Assembly (NCBI GenBank): GCA_015680905.1 | Contig: CM027377.1 | Span: 22,158,501 to 22,222,500 of the forward strand | Source: Coptis chinensis | Taxonomy: Eukaryota > Streptophyta > Magnoliopsida > Ranunculales > Ranunculaceae | Reading direction: 5' to 3' | DNA length: 64,000 nt | Part shown: one piece after another, positions 1 through 11,099 of the stretch | Layout of the letters: the number at the start of each line of letters is the position of its first letter | Numbering within the stretch: position 1 is the first letter of the stretch | The notes under the pieces: generated by a model | The model's database searches: none | What the model was told of the DNA's origin: nothing | What the model saw: only the letters and a program-made list of their open reading frames with translations | Position numbers and translations under genes: made by a program

Positions 1-738
1 ACAAAATTATCAATGGAATCATATTTTCACTAGTCTACCTGAAGGTACTCTCAAGCACCAAATCATGGAAGTGGAAGTAAACAACCTACTTGAAGAAGAT
101 AGGGTGGTCTGGAGTTTATCTCACACGGGTGAATTCTCAACAAAAGCTGCTTACGAAGCAATATCATTAAGAAGGAAGAAACCAGTTAAGAAATGGTCAA
201 CTCTTGCTTGGGGCACACATGTTGTGCCAAAACACTCTTTTAATGCTTGGCAAGCCTTCTCCAGAGCATTGCAGACCCAAGATATATAGGCTTGTTCAAA
301 GAAAAGTTTTGAATTCTTCTCTTTGTTGCCTATGTAACCAGGAAAAGGAAAACTGTAAGCACCTATATATTTTTCAAATGTGGCTATATCAAGTCTATTT
401 GGTGTCGTATTAAGAGTTTGTTGGGAATTAACGTCCATGCTTATTCTTCTAACAGCGAGTGGTGGAGACTCCAGAAAATGCAGATCGATGTTGAGATTCT
501 CAAGATTTTATATGTGCTACTGTTTGGTGCATTATCTAGGTAGAGTGTAACAATAGAAGGTTCAAGGGATGCTCACAGGACATTCATACTACTAGAGGCT
601 ATCATAGTTGACATGATCAAGATCTATATACAAGCAAGACTCAAGTCAATTGAAGATACTGCTGCAGTAAGACTACTCCTAGGTAGATTGGGTCTACAAA
701 TTCCTTTGACTGTACGTGTTCCCATCAGTTATCAATGA
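1..738 (+). mobile_element. LINE ORF2 3' end, copy 1
   Basis: This is the tail of a plant L1-type LINE. The plus-strand frame from 65 carries the reverse-transcriptase zinc-binding (zf-RVT) pattern: DRVVWSLSHTGEFSTKAAYE, then W, LAWG and VPKHSFNAW. Coding-like sequence continues in shifted frames to a stop at about 736. No reverse transcriptase or endonuclease is present, so it is a 5'-truncated fragment or runs off the window edge. Its twin at 19,556-20,411 shows about 120 bp more of the 5' side. No poly(A) tail or target duplication is seen. Confidence 0.75.
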
Positions 739-1036
739 AAAACGCCTCCCAAAGGTATAGATAATATATTGTTATGGAACCTTGAATGAAACTGTGTCCT
801 TATGGGTTTGAACCCATGACTTTATATTTCTACTACTTTCTAATGTGGGTGGCTTTAGCCCCACATTGGTTACTAAACTTAAGTCACTTTAGTTTATATT
901 GCTTTGTGTCCTTATGGAGAAATAGTGTAGAGAGATATAAAGATGTGTTTGCGCACACACAAGGCCGCTTTGGTTTGGGGGCTCTTGGGAGGTGGGTCAA
1001 GAAACCCTATGGTACTGTGCAAAAAGTAACTATTAA

Positions 1037-1145
1037 TTAGTTATGACACCTTCGAACTCTTTTTGTAGTAGTTTTACTTGTCTTCGAATAGTTATTATTA
1101 GTTATGACACCTTCGAACTTTTTTTGTAGTAGTTTTACTTGTCGA
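1037..1145. repeat. Two-copy 61 bp tandem duplication
   Basis: TTAGTTATGACACCTTCGAA starts at 1,037 and again at 1,098, each followed by a T run and GTAGTAGTTTTACTTGTC. The same doublet is found in duplication copy 2 at about 20,707-20,815, so the tandem step happened before the larger duplication. Confidence 0.85.
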
Positions 1146-1636
1146 TTATCGAAGGCACCTCAGCTCCAACCTAACACAATTTGTCTTGCCAATTTCGCCA
1201 ATTGTTTTCCTAGCAAACAAGCCAAAGTGGCAAAGCCCACCAATTCAAATTTCATAAACAATTTCGGATAGAGTTTTTATGTTACAATGAAAGCAGGTTC
1301 ATCAAAACAATGTGTAGTATCATTTAACTGAAGCAGCAGATGCGAAAAAGACCGTGCATGCATTGTATACTATGCATTGAACTTTTATAATGAATAATGA
1401 ATTCGGACAATGTGAAGATGACTGTGCAACATATCGAACTCCAGGACACTCGAGAACCTTATAACAGATCTCAGGAGAAAATAGGGCCCGAGGAAATAAC
1501 GTTAAATAACTGAAAGACCCTTTTGTCCCGAGTTGAAGATTCACCTAATTTTTTCTTCATAAAGTCAATGTCTTGACTTTATACTCACCAATCACCATTA
1601 TCGGAGTTGATTCATGTGATGAACACTTTATTTTTA

Positions 1637-3381
1637 GGGTTATTTAGTTTTTGAGCCCAATTATAATTGGATAATTAATTGATCGTTTATTAGACATTGA
1701 GCCAAAATTGACGGTGATCCGCCTATACTTTTTGAAATGGCTAATTTACCCTTACATGTGTCCTGCACGTGATTCAAATAAACGGGCAGAGATCAATATT
1801 ATTTTGAGATCAACGGCCAGCACGACTTTATATCCCGACCGTTTAGTTGTAACACGCGGTCGTAATCTCTCACTACCTATCCTATTAGCGGAAAAACACA
1901 CTCGCTTAACCACTCTCTCACCAATTAATAAAGTCGTTTCATCATGTCGCCTTTTACGCTCAAATTATAAGATAGCGAGATGGCAAAGAGCAGAATGCAG
2001 CAGCCTACTTTTTCAATTGCTTCGCTTGTTTACAAAGGGCACTCAAGGATCAAAAGCAAAGTCATTTGGTGTGAGATTCAACTCAGGAAACTCTTTTAAG
2101 AGTTTCAGTGGTCTGAAGGCAGAATCATCGGTAAGATGCGAATCTGAAACTTCTTTCTTTGGGCTGCACTTCAAGCCTCATTTCCCCCAAGTGCTGAAAA
2201 GCAAGCCCAGAATTTTGAAAACCGTCTCCAACCTCAGGCTTCAACTTTCAAAGTTGATGTTCTCGGAACTGCTGGTAGGATTGGACACCTCTTGCCAACA
2301 TTATGAAGACCATGGTTGAGTTTGTTGCGGACAACTGTCCAAATGCTTTTATCCACATCATCGCCAAGAACCCCACCAACTCCACAAAGACCAATTGTTG
2401 TGGAAATACTCAAGCAAAGGGTGTCTGTCTATCCAAAGAAGCTATTTGGTGTTACAACTCTAGATGTCGCCATTAGGCAAACACTTTTGTTGCACACAAA
2501 AAGAACCCGAGGCTCATTGATGTAGATGTCCCAATTGTGGGAGGACATGCCGGAATTACTACTCTACTTTTGTTGTCGAGACAAGACCGCTACAAACTTT
2601 ACAAGTCAAGAAATTGAAGAGCTAACATTGAGGATCCAAAACGGGGACGACGTATTGTAGAAGCAAAGGCAAAAGTTTCTGCGACACTTTCTATGGCATA
2701 TGCAACCGCTAGATTTGTCGAATCATCTCTCCGCGTTCGATGGAGATACGGATGTCTATGAGTACTCATTCGTCCAAATCAAAGCTTATCGAGCTACCAT
2801 TCTTTGCATCTAGGATTAAGCTCGGTAAAATGGGGTGGAAACCGCGATACCTTCGGATGTCCAAGGGTTGATCAATATGAGGCAAAGGCTCGAAGCTCTC
2901 AAGCCGAGCTTAAGTCAAGCATTGAGATGGGTGTGGCATTTGGCGCTAGAAGCGCAGCCCCAACATCGGTTTGAGCAAAGAAAGAAATAAATAATAGACT
3001 AGCAAGAATGACCTAGCTAATGAGTTTTAGTGAGAGAATAAGAAGAAGTTCAAAAAATCTTGCATCCACCATCGATTGAAAAAAACTTCGGATATTTAAT
3101 TGAAAAAAAACTTTTAATGGTTATTTAATTGGGACCGTTGGATCAAATCTAAGATATGACCGTTATTTTGATGATATTTGAAAAGTCTCGAGATAAACAC
3201 GTGCAAGGGTGTTTTAGGCATTACACAAAAGCTATTTTTGGGCCCAATGGTCGAGTCACGGAAAACACAAAGTCAACGCAAGCCAATCGCGTCAATTTTG
3301 GCCCAATGTCTAATAAACAATCAATTGGTGACCAAACGCAAATTATCCAATTATAATTGGGCCCAAAAAGCTAAATAACCC
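1637..3381. mobile_element. Pack-MULE carrying a plastid MDH pseudogene, copy 1
   Basis: This is a non-autonomous Mutator-like element with long terminal inverted repeats. The left end begins GGGTTATTTAGTTTTTGAGC and the right end is its reverse complement with few mismatches. The similarity extends about 170-250 bp inwards, including CCCAATTATAATTGGATAAT and TTTATTAGACATTG. It is flanked by TTATTTTTA (1,628-1,636 and about 3,383-3,391), the 9 bp target duplication expected for MULEs; one extra T sits at the right junction in this copy. Between the TIRs is a captured host sequence related to plastid NAD-malate dehydrogenase and no transposase. See copy 2 for the cleaner version. Confidence 0.85.
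1980..2974 (+). pseudogene. Plastid NAD-malate dehydrogenase pseudogene inside the MULE, copy 1
   Basis: The sequence matches plastid-type NAD-malate dehydrogenase (malate + NAD = oxaloacetate + NADH). An N-terminal transit-like region (FSIASLVYKG, then SFKSFSGLKAESSVRCESET) is followed in a shifted frame by FKVDVLG. The reading then jumps to the C-terminal half: [23 protein letters not shown] and the region around GGHAG. The stop is at 2,972-2,974. About 95 codons are missing between the Rossmann glycine loop and MVEFVADNC. They include the NAD-binding core and the mobile-loop arginines, so it cannot encode an active enzyme. Several frameshifts are present in addition, many at CAG/CTG sites where copy 2 reads correctly, for example ATCATCGCCAAGAACC here against ATCATCAGCAACC in copy 2. 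Confidence 0.85.
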
Positions 3382-3391
3382 TTTATTTTTA

Positions 3392-4646
3392 CTTGTGTTA
3401 AAAATGAAAATAAAAAATGGGTTAATTAGACTAAACCCCCCATTTTATACCATGTTGTAGAGGTACATTACATTTTAGTCATGACCTTACAATCTCGGAG
3501 AATAGGGTTTGTAAGAGATGTTTGACTGAACTTAGGTCGGTGCTTTGAGTTGCCTACGATCTAGTTCTCTCGATGAACTGGAATCAAGTCGACGAAGTTC
3601 ATGTTGAGTGGTTGAGTGGGAGATGGAGACAATGTTTGCCTCCCCCGAGAATGGAGAAGACGCCTCCTTTATAGGCGATCCCCATTTTGTCTTTGCCTTG
3701 ATGATTGCTTTTACTCCTTTCGCTACGTAAGTAATGATCCGGCATTAATGATGTTGTTGACCAAACTGCAGTGATTCTACGCTTCTTAGGTCGTTTGATG
3801 ACCTCGACCTTAGGTCATATGCACAACCCGCCAGAGTTTGGACACGGGGTCCGCCACGCAGTGGTTGAGAGTGGAGGGTACCGATACATGTTTAGACTAA
3901 ACCCCTAATTTTATGATTCCTTAGACATAAACCCTCATTCTGTTTTCTCCCTATCACACTAACGTCAATATTTTACTTAATACCCTAACTGCCCCTGTTG
4001 TGTTTAGTATAAGCTACGACACAAAAGTTGTTTAAAAAAAAACTCCAATTGCACAAGCTCGAAGTTCCCGGGCTATTCTTCCCTCTCCATCGCATCATCT
4101 TGGCATTTGCTCCTTTGAAGGTATGTTATTTGTTCTTCAAAAATATTGTCATAATCTCTAGGTGGGCGTGTACTGGGCCGTCCTAATTTTATGCGTAATG
4201 TTGTTGCTCGAGTCTGCCTCAAGAAAAGCAATGGGTCTACTGATGCACTGAAAAAACAAAACGAATTAGAAGAGGCTTCGGTCTCAAGTTTTTGTCCCAC
4301 CATAACAAACCCAAAACAGTTCCATCTTAGTGGTTCCGTTATTGATGGCTAGAGTTTCAGCTTATATTCCTTGGGATCGTCAGCATTTCTCTTTTCTTCC
4401 CACCTTTTACGTTTCCATCTTTGGTCCCAACCAAGATGCTAGCCGTTTTGTGCTGCTGCTGTCACGCACTCACGCTTACTCGTGGTATTATTGGAGAAAT
4501 ATTAAAACAAGCTAGGTCATCGTTGATTCTATTCAAGCATGTTACAATGCAATGGCGCTTAAACTGTATAAATTTGGTTTTGGATGATAATGTTGTTGGG
4601 TGTAGTATCATACATTCATGCAATTGCACTCACAATTTGGTTAAGT
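3392..4646. other. Non-coding stretch, LTR-like in part, copy 1
   Basis: I see no convincing gene. The stretch from about 3,430 to 3,900 has features common in plant LTRs: TTGCCTACGATCTAG, a leader-like block around GCCTCCTTTATAGGCG, and similar 'GTTTAGACTAAACCCC' wording near its edges. It may be a solo LTR remnant, but I could not place terminal TG/CA and a target duplication. From 4,070 to 4,560 short frames in both directions (such as RPNFMRNVVARVCLKKSNG on plus) look faintly coding but are unrecognised. The same arrangement is present at 23,060-24,316. Confidence 0.4.
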
Positions 4647-4770
4647 TAACAGTTGTCATCTGGGGCTATTTTGAGCATATTCTGGTCATAAATATCTTAC
4701 ATCACTATAGGCATAACCCAGCGGTTCCAAAACATGGAGCATACTCTTCATACTTGAGTCGCACCATATA

Positions 4771-5757
4771 GGGATGTCCAAACGGTACTCGACCCGGCCC
4801 GAACCCGATTTTTCGGTTTTGAACGGAATCGGGTTACCTGCCCGCCCTATTTTTATGGTCGGGTTCGGGTTCGAAAGATTTGTTGGATACATGTGACCAA
4901 ACCCTACCCTAACCCTATATTTCGGTACCCGCCGGGTTCGGTTTCGGGTATGGTAAAACCCGAAATATATGAAATAAAAGAATATTAAATCTCTTCATCG
5001 TGAACGCCATTTTCGCTATTAGATCTCAAGAAAAACCTCTTTTTCATCTAATTAATCAAAAGTCATATTCTTTTATCGATTTGATCCGCTTTAACTTTAA
5101 CATCGTAGTGCCACCCAACAGCCATCAAAGATTCAAACACACGCGATTGCATTTCAAAAGCAAAAGAAGAGAAAAGTAGACCAAGCAAGCAAAGCAATTC
5201 CAAAGACAATAACTCAATAAGATCACGGTTTTTCGAGTTTCACTTTCGCGGCGCTGACCGACCACTGATTTGACAATAAGATTGACGGCTTTTTGAGTTT
5301 CGCCAATGGTGAACTCCCGCTGATTTGCTCACCTTGACCACATTTAGAAAGAGATATTTGGCGAGGTGCCGCAAATTTTCTCGAAAGTAATGAAACTTAA
5401 GAAGACCATCAAACCCACCAATCTCTTCATCATGAACGGTGATCGGGTTTCGTCTTGTTTTGAGTTGTCGAGGGAAGAGAGAGGAAGAGTAAGAAGAGTA
5501 CCTGGCCAAGGTAATTTGTCTTGAAGACCAAAAGTAAAAGAATGAGCAAAAGACTAAAAGTTTGTCAAGATAAATAGATAATAAAATGAAAATATAGTTG
5601 CTGGGAATTATGGTCCTGTTCGGGTTTTCGTCGGCATTTTTACCCTATATAACCGGGTTTTGGGTTCGGGTTCGGTCGATATGGTTTCGGTTTTTAACCC
5701 CTTTTAACCGGTTTAGGCCAAATTATCGGTCGGTTCGGCCGGTCCGGTTTAGATAGG
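4771..5757. mobile_element. hAT-like non-autonomous element, truncated copy
   Basis: The element starts GGGATGTCCAAACGG, preceded by ACCATATA, and its left subterminal region is crowded with CCCGACCCG and CGGGTTCGGG repeats, a hallmark of some plant hAT non-autonomous families. Copy 2 (31,999-33,164) shows the full element and an 8 bp target duplication. Here the sequence follows copy 2 to about 5,757 and then switches to unrelated Athila-like sequence, so the right end is missing. The G/C triplets of the subterminal repeats are often shortened relative to copy 2, which fits consensus error in low-complexity sequence. No transposase is seen. Confidence 0.7.
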
Positions 5758-5759
5758 TT

Positions 5760-8700
5760 TATACAAGTATCACGGAGTAAGTTAACTTTTTCGCCCAGTC
5801 CCAATAAAGTGCGGTCGTCGTGCGGGAATCTCTAAGATGCATTTCTGATTAAGACGTGACCCGAGGGTCATCTTAACAATTCCATTATTTTCGGGATAAG
5901 GTTGGGAGCTGTTGGGTTAAAATGCGTCTTTAGGTATATTGGTCTTCGCTGTGGTGCCAAACTCTTTAGAAACTTAAGTGGTTAGGGAGCTTTTAATAGC
6001 TTCGAGAAAGGAAGGTTTATCGTTAGATTCGAAAAGCGTTCCTAATCTCCTCAAAGTTTGTATCCACGGTTAGCATGGCTAATTTTTGAGGAGCGGTGGT
6101 TTAAGCTCATATTTAGTGTATGGCTCGACTTGAAGTGTAACCTTGGCTACGTTTCTTAGGTTGTGGTTTAAGCTGGGACCTCTGATTATGGTAGGTTCTT
6201 AGGTTTCTATTTAGGTATCTAGTTCGATATCGGTGTAGGAATGCGATGGGGTAACTATAGACATAGTTACTTTGTTATCAACATTTCTTCGAGGCGGAAG
6301 TGGTGATGGCATTTAGGTCGCCCTGATTGTAGTTTAGGTACTAAATTACCGTTTACCTCAAAGTGTGTTTCTTTGTTTTAGGGTTTGGTATTGCTTGTCC
6401 TAGAAACACGCCTTTTGGTTGGGCTTTTCGCTTGGGCTAAGCTTGTTGTATGCCACGATTTATGGATTGTAAAATCTGTTGGTTTGATTGAGTCATTGTG
6501 CGGAAAAGTTGTTGGGTAACTTGTATAAAGGCATCGATCTGATCGGTTGTGTAGGTGTAGTAGTCCACGGGTGGTGTATTTGGAACTATCTCGTTGATTA
6601 TTTATGGGTGGGTTGTGATAGTTATTATTATTAGCAGGAGCGATACCTCTATTGGTATTATAATTATTATAATTATTAGACCTTGTGCTTGACCTTGTCG
6701 TAGTTGCGCTTGGTTGTTATAATTATTATAATTCCTTGACCTTGTCCTTGTCCTTGCCTAGGTGGAGCTTGGTTATAATTGTTTGCTTGCCTAACGTTTT
6801 GATTATTGTACCACGGAGGTGTTACTTGTTGATTATTTCTCAATTTGAAGTTGGGATGTTGTCTCGAGGGTGTTAGGAATAGGATAGTTATTAATAGAGT
6901 AAACATTATCTTGATACGGTGGTTGTTGTTCATAAGCTAGAGGACAATAATCGTCGAGTGCTCTGGACTCAAACAGAAATTACATGGGTTGGAGTTTACA
7001 TTCATGGCGGGGATAGGCTTTTGTTTGAGAAATAGCCTCTACTTTTTAGTTAGAATTGATTAGATTTTTAAGTTACGGATCGGTTTTCTTCTCAAAAACC
7101 GTGTGGCCTTCTTGTTGAAGAAGAACTATTTGTGGGGGATATCATCACTACCCCAATTATTATTCCATTTAGTTTGGTCTTTAAAATTTATAAGCCTCGA
7201 AGCTCCTTTACTTAGGAAACTACCCCATTCATTATGTCAAGGACTTCTTTATGGTGGTGTAGAAGACCTTTGAAAAAAAGCCACGAACTAACGTGTCTTT
7301 AGCTAAGTTATGATGTGGACACTCTATAAGGAGATCGGTGAAAGCGATTCCATGCCTCGAGAAAATGATTCATGAGGATTAAAGCGGAAAAATGAATCTT
7401 GGAAAGCATCTCAAATCCGTCTTTAGGGGTGGGTAAAAATGTTCCATAAACGGTGAACAAGTTTAGCCCCGAGTCCACAGAATTAGGCAGGGCAGTTAAC
7501 CAAGGCAGATCTTATCGAAACTAATGTAAAGGGAATACCCTCGGGTTTAATTTGTTTCGCACCTACGTAGGATGATGGAATGTTGTAAGGACTTGTTCAA
7601 TCTACGCGTAATGGTGATAAGGTTTTCATGGTCTAACCCATGAAAAGCGGGTAACAAATTAAATATGTTTAGGGGGATTGAAAATCCTACTTAGGTCTGC
7701 TAGAGCGATGCGCGATTTGGGGCTATCAGCTCAAGGCTTTGTAAAAGTCGGGAGAGGAGTCTCTCTTTTCTTGACCATTATATAGGGGGTATGGTGTGTG
7801 TGATAGTAGTTAGAGGTGTAGTGGGTGGTGTACTAGATAGACTTGTTTGTTGCCGTGTAATTACGTTTGTTGTTTTTGTTCGGCCGGACCTTAATCTCAT
7901 GCAAGACTAAATTGAGCTTAACTAAACATGCAACACTCCAAACAATTACGATATACTAGTAGAAAACCTCTAGCTGGAAATGCGGGGTATGGAAGAAAGG
8001 AATGCACGATAAGCGTCCTTTGCTTATCGCTTATGAATAGCGTCTTGTGTATGCAGCGTGTTCGATTAATATATATAAGATTAGAAACGAAAAATATGAA
8101 AGATCAAAGTTTGAATCAAAATTTTGTGGAAATCGGGGAATTTTAACAGCTTCATATTTCAGCGGCTAGTAAAGCTGGCTTCGCTCGAGTAATTTTCGAA
8201 TTCTGATGTGTTTTAAGGTCGGCGCTCAAATGGAAGGAGGCGCTCGATTAAATCGAGTTCGATGTTTGGCCAGGAATTCGCTTTGGTATGGCCTTGGGCG
8301 CTTCGGTAGTAAACAAAATTCGGTAACTTAGCGGCGGAGGCTCTCCTTGGCCTTGGCGGCATTCAGGTATTTTCTCTGCGGAATTTGTCCTTATTTGAAA
8401 TGGGCAACCCACGGTATGAAACAAACAAGGGTGGGTGGGTTTAATGGGACTTAAAATGACTACTTCACTATGAAAACAATGCTAAAGTGTAACTAAGATG
8501 GCCATTTTGATAAAAAAGTAAAATGAATAGTCTACTACTGAAATGAGCGATGAATTCCTGGCGTAAAGTAAACTAAAAGCTGGACTTTAAGAATCTATTA
8601 TCAAAGCTTCTACTCTCGATCACGAATTGCACTAAGTGGAGTAGGAAGTTTAGTTCCACTCTAGTACCCTAGCATGGATTGTTTCCTAAGTCTAAAGAAA

Positions 8701-9880
8701 TCAGTCTTAAAATCTAATGAGAGCTTTCTGAAATGTTATGCTAACAAGCTAGCGTTATTTTAAATAATTAGATATAATAAATAACAAGATAAAATATAAA
8801 CTAAAGATAATCTACGAAGCTCACGGAAATACGATTGTTTGACTCTAGAAAAGAAATAGGGAATTAAATCCACCTCGAATCGACTTAATAACCTAGTATA
8901 GATTGTTGTATCATCTCGATTCTTACGTTTTCCGGCAAAAATTTGAGTCTAATCCACAGTGTTCATGGCATTCCTACGGATACTAACTAGCATGTGAAGA
9001 TCGTCCACCCATTCTCATGGCGAAACCACGACCTTCTAGAGTGGAATAGATTCTACAACCAATTCTATACTAACCACTAAGTTTTTCATCAAAGGCTTCA
9101 TCAACCCCTCTAATGGAGGTTTTAGCCTTGAGTCATCAAACTAACATTTTCCATTGAATCTAAACTAAACATAATGTAAGAAATTGAGATTTACTTAATT
9201 AAACAATAATGAATCTAATTTAATGGCTAGAATGGAATAAGAACAAAATTTAAATTAGATCTATAATGGAAATGACAAGAAGCGAAATTGAATAATAACT
9301 ATTTTATTTATCTAATCAATCAAGAACAATCATTCAAAAATTTAATCTAAAACAAAATTGTAATGGAACTAAAACTTAATTAATTAATAAAACTAGATCT
9401 AGAATTCTATATATTAATTTAGGTCTAACTAGCTACCATTAACAAAGAATGAAGCTTTTGTTTTTATACATCGGATCAAAAATCGTGCATGGGCTTGGAG
9501 CCATGTTTTGGGCGGAAGAATGGGGCCGAAAACCAGTCTTCGGTCCAAAAAGGCCTCTTCAGCTGCAGTTCCTTCAACAGACTTTTCGTCCACTTTTGCT
9601 CCTCTGATTGGGTCAAGGCTTGGACTATGGAAAGCTCTTTCCAAGGCAGTCGTTTTGACATAAGGTAGGCCCCAATTAGAAGTGCGAGTCAAAGATATGG
9701 CATTAGGAGTTACGGCATTGCTCCTTTTATCTCGCTAAAAGTGGCGGTTTCGCACATGAATGGACTTTGAAGCACTGAAATGCATAAAAACATGTCAGTA
9801 TTAACTCTTACTTATTATTCACATAATTGGTCTAATGATTATGATTATTAAGGGGTTAAAACTACAGTTTTGGGCTCTTA
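5760..9880 (-). mobile_element. Athila-like Ty3/Gypsy remnant (gag side), broken
   Basis: Read on the minus strand, a gag-like zone near 6,680-7,000 shows the Athila-type zinc-knuckle and linker region, with RQHPNFKLRNNQQ and a Q/N/P/G-rich tract. More weakly coding-like minus-strand sequence lies up to about 8,000. The AT-richer stretch 8,400-9,880 would be on the leader or LTR side. I find no pol domains, and I could not match two LTRs. It is an old, heavily broken fossil with many breaks. Its left edge abuts the truncated hAT element at about 5,757, and its right edge meets the plus-strand Tat-like element. Both boundaries are approximate. Confidence 0.5.
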
Positions 9881-10289
9881 TCGGACTAAATAGGAAAATA
9901 GTCACTTAAAAAAGTTGGAAGACCTAAGAAAGAAAGGCTTGATTAGAAAGTCGTTGAGAAGTCCGAGAATTTGGGATGGAAGGGGTAGGAGAGGAATAAT
10001 TATCCGGATGTGGCGGTGGCGCCACAAACCTTGAGGAAAAGAGGTAGTTAGGCTAAGAAATGAAAATGGCGAGTTGAGGAAGGGCACGGGGAGACTACAC
10101 GGGGAAGCTTGGTGGGGGATCTAGAGGCGTGTGAAAGCGGAGGGAGAATGTGGAGTACCCGCTACGGACGTCGAACCAGCGGCCGGGTATCACTTTGGAA
10201 GTAGATTCGAGGCCATGATGTCGAGAAAGATAGGGAAGTGAACCATGTGGAGAAAAAGTGAACGAGTCGGCTTCGAGAAAAAGGTAGCG

Positions 10290-10950
10290 AGCCTCAATAA
10301 AATCATTTGGAAAATTCAATATGGAATTCGAAGTACCTAAGAGGTTCTCCCAGATTTGAGCAGTGCGATGGGAAGGAGACCAATGATCATTTGCACCATT
10401 TTGGCAGCAAATGCGTTATAGCGGGAGAAGTAAGTATGATGGGCTCCGGTATGATGTTCCGTAGCCAGCCTTAAGGGGAAGCCAATTTGAAGTATTACGG
10501 TTGCAGCGGAACATCAAAGTGTTTGAAGAATTGGAAGCGCATTTATCGACCACTTCATTCACGGAAGAAGGGTGGTCGATATCGCTGACTATTGATATTA
10601 AACAAAGGTCCATGAGAATCGTTAAAGGGAGTTTTATGTAGATTCAAGGAAGAGCGCTAAAAGTGGAAAACTTGGATGAGCATCTGGTGGTCGTAGCTTT
10701 CGGCATGGATTGAGGTCGAGAGCGAGAGTCCATGAGTCGGTCTCAAAAGCGAAATTACTACTTTGCCGCATACTATACCCGAAATTAGAAAAATACATAC
10801 GATATGAGGATATAATCGAGAAGCTGCAAATGAATATAAGAAATCGGAAAAGTGTTGCAAGAGGGTTGGGAGGGATGATCGAAAGGGTAAAAGAAAGATA
10901 GAGGACAAAAGGAGAGGGTCTTACAAAGGGAGAGCGAGGTCAGGAGAGGA
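10290..10950 (+). other. gag region of the Tat-like element
   Basis: Short plus-strand stretches resemble the Tat gag (Retrotrans_gag) domain: NDHLHHFGSK near 10,390, a region equivalent to 'leu-lys-gly-lys' with aromatic residues near 10,470, and DEHLVVVAFGMD-like sequence near 10,675, ending with LRSRARVHESV near 10,710. It is a fossil; no protein is claimed. The nucleocapsid/capsid role is inferred from lineage. Confidence 0.6.
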
Positions 10951-11099
10951 CAGAGGAGATTGGGGTAGAAGGGACATCACGGGAGAGGAAGCCATACAGT
11001 GAGTTAGAACAGGCGCCTCTTAGCGGACCTTTAGAGAAATCTTGCCTCTAATTAAAGGGGAACGGTATTATGAGGGCATGAGAAGTATCCCACGGGGAG

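Larger units (their letters stand above)
1..5757. repeat. Segmental duplication, copy 1 (Harbinger-free)
   Basis: The first 5.76 kb of the window recurs at 19,674-33,035 in the same order and orientation. The offset is 19,673 at the left edge and 19,670 at both the MULE start and the TAA at 4,647. After that TAA it jumps by 7,558, exactly one 7,555 bp Harbinger plus a 3 bp target duplication. The left edge lies outside the window. The right edge falls at about 5,757, inside a hAT-like element that runs on intact in copy 2. Stretches such as 1-1,800 are nearly identical to copy 2; others (1,840-4,080 and 4,770-5,757) differ by many small indels at CAG/CTG sites. It could be a true duplication or two haplotypes assembled in series. 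Confidence 0.9.

Noticed and set aside
795-820. tRNA-like arm (GGGTTTGAACCCA)
   Set aside because: The palindrome resembles a T-arm but there is no acceptor, D or anticodon stem around it.
3430-3910. Complete solo LTR in both duplication copies
   Set aside because: LTR-like wording is present, but terminal TG/CA and a target duplication could not be placed; kept only as a low-confidence note.
4330-4515. 61-residue plus-strand frame repeated at 24,000
   Set aside because: Conserved only because the segment is duplicated; no family resemblance or splice context.
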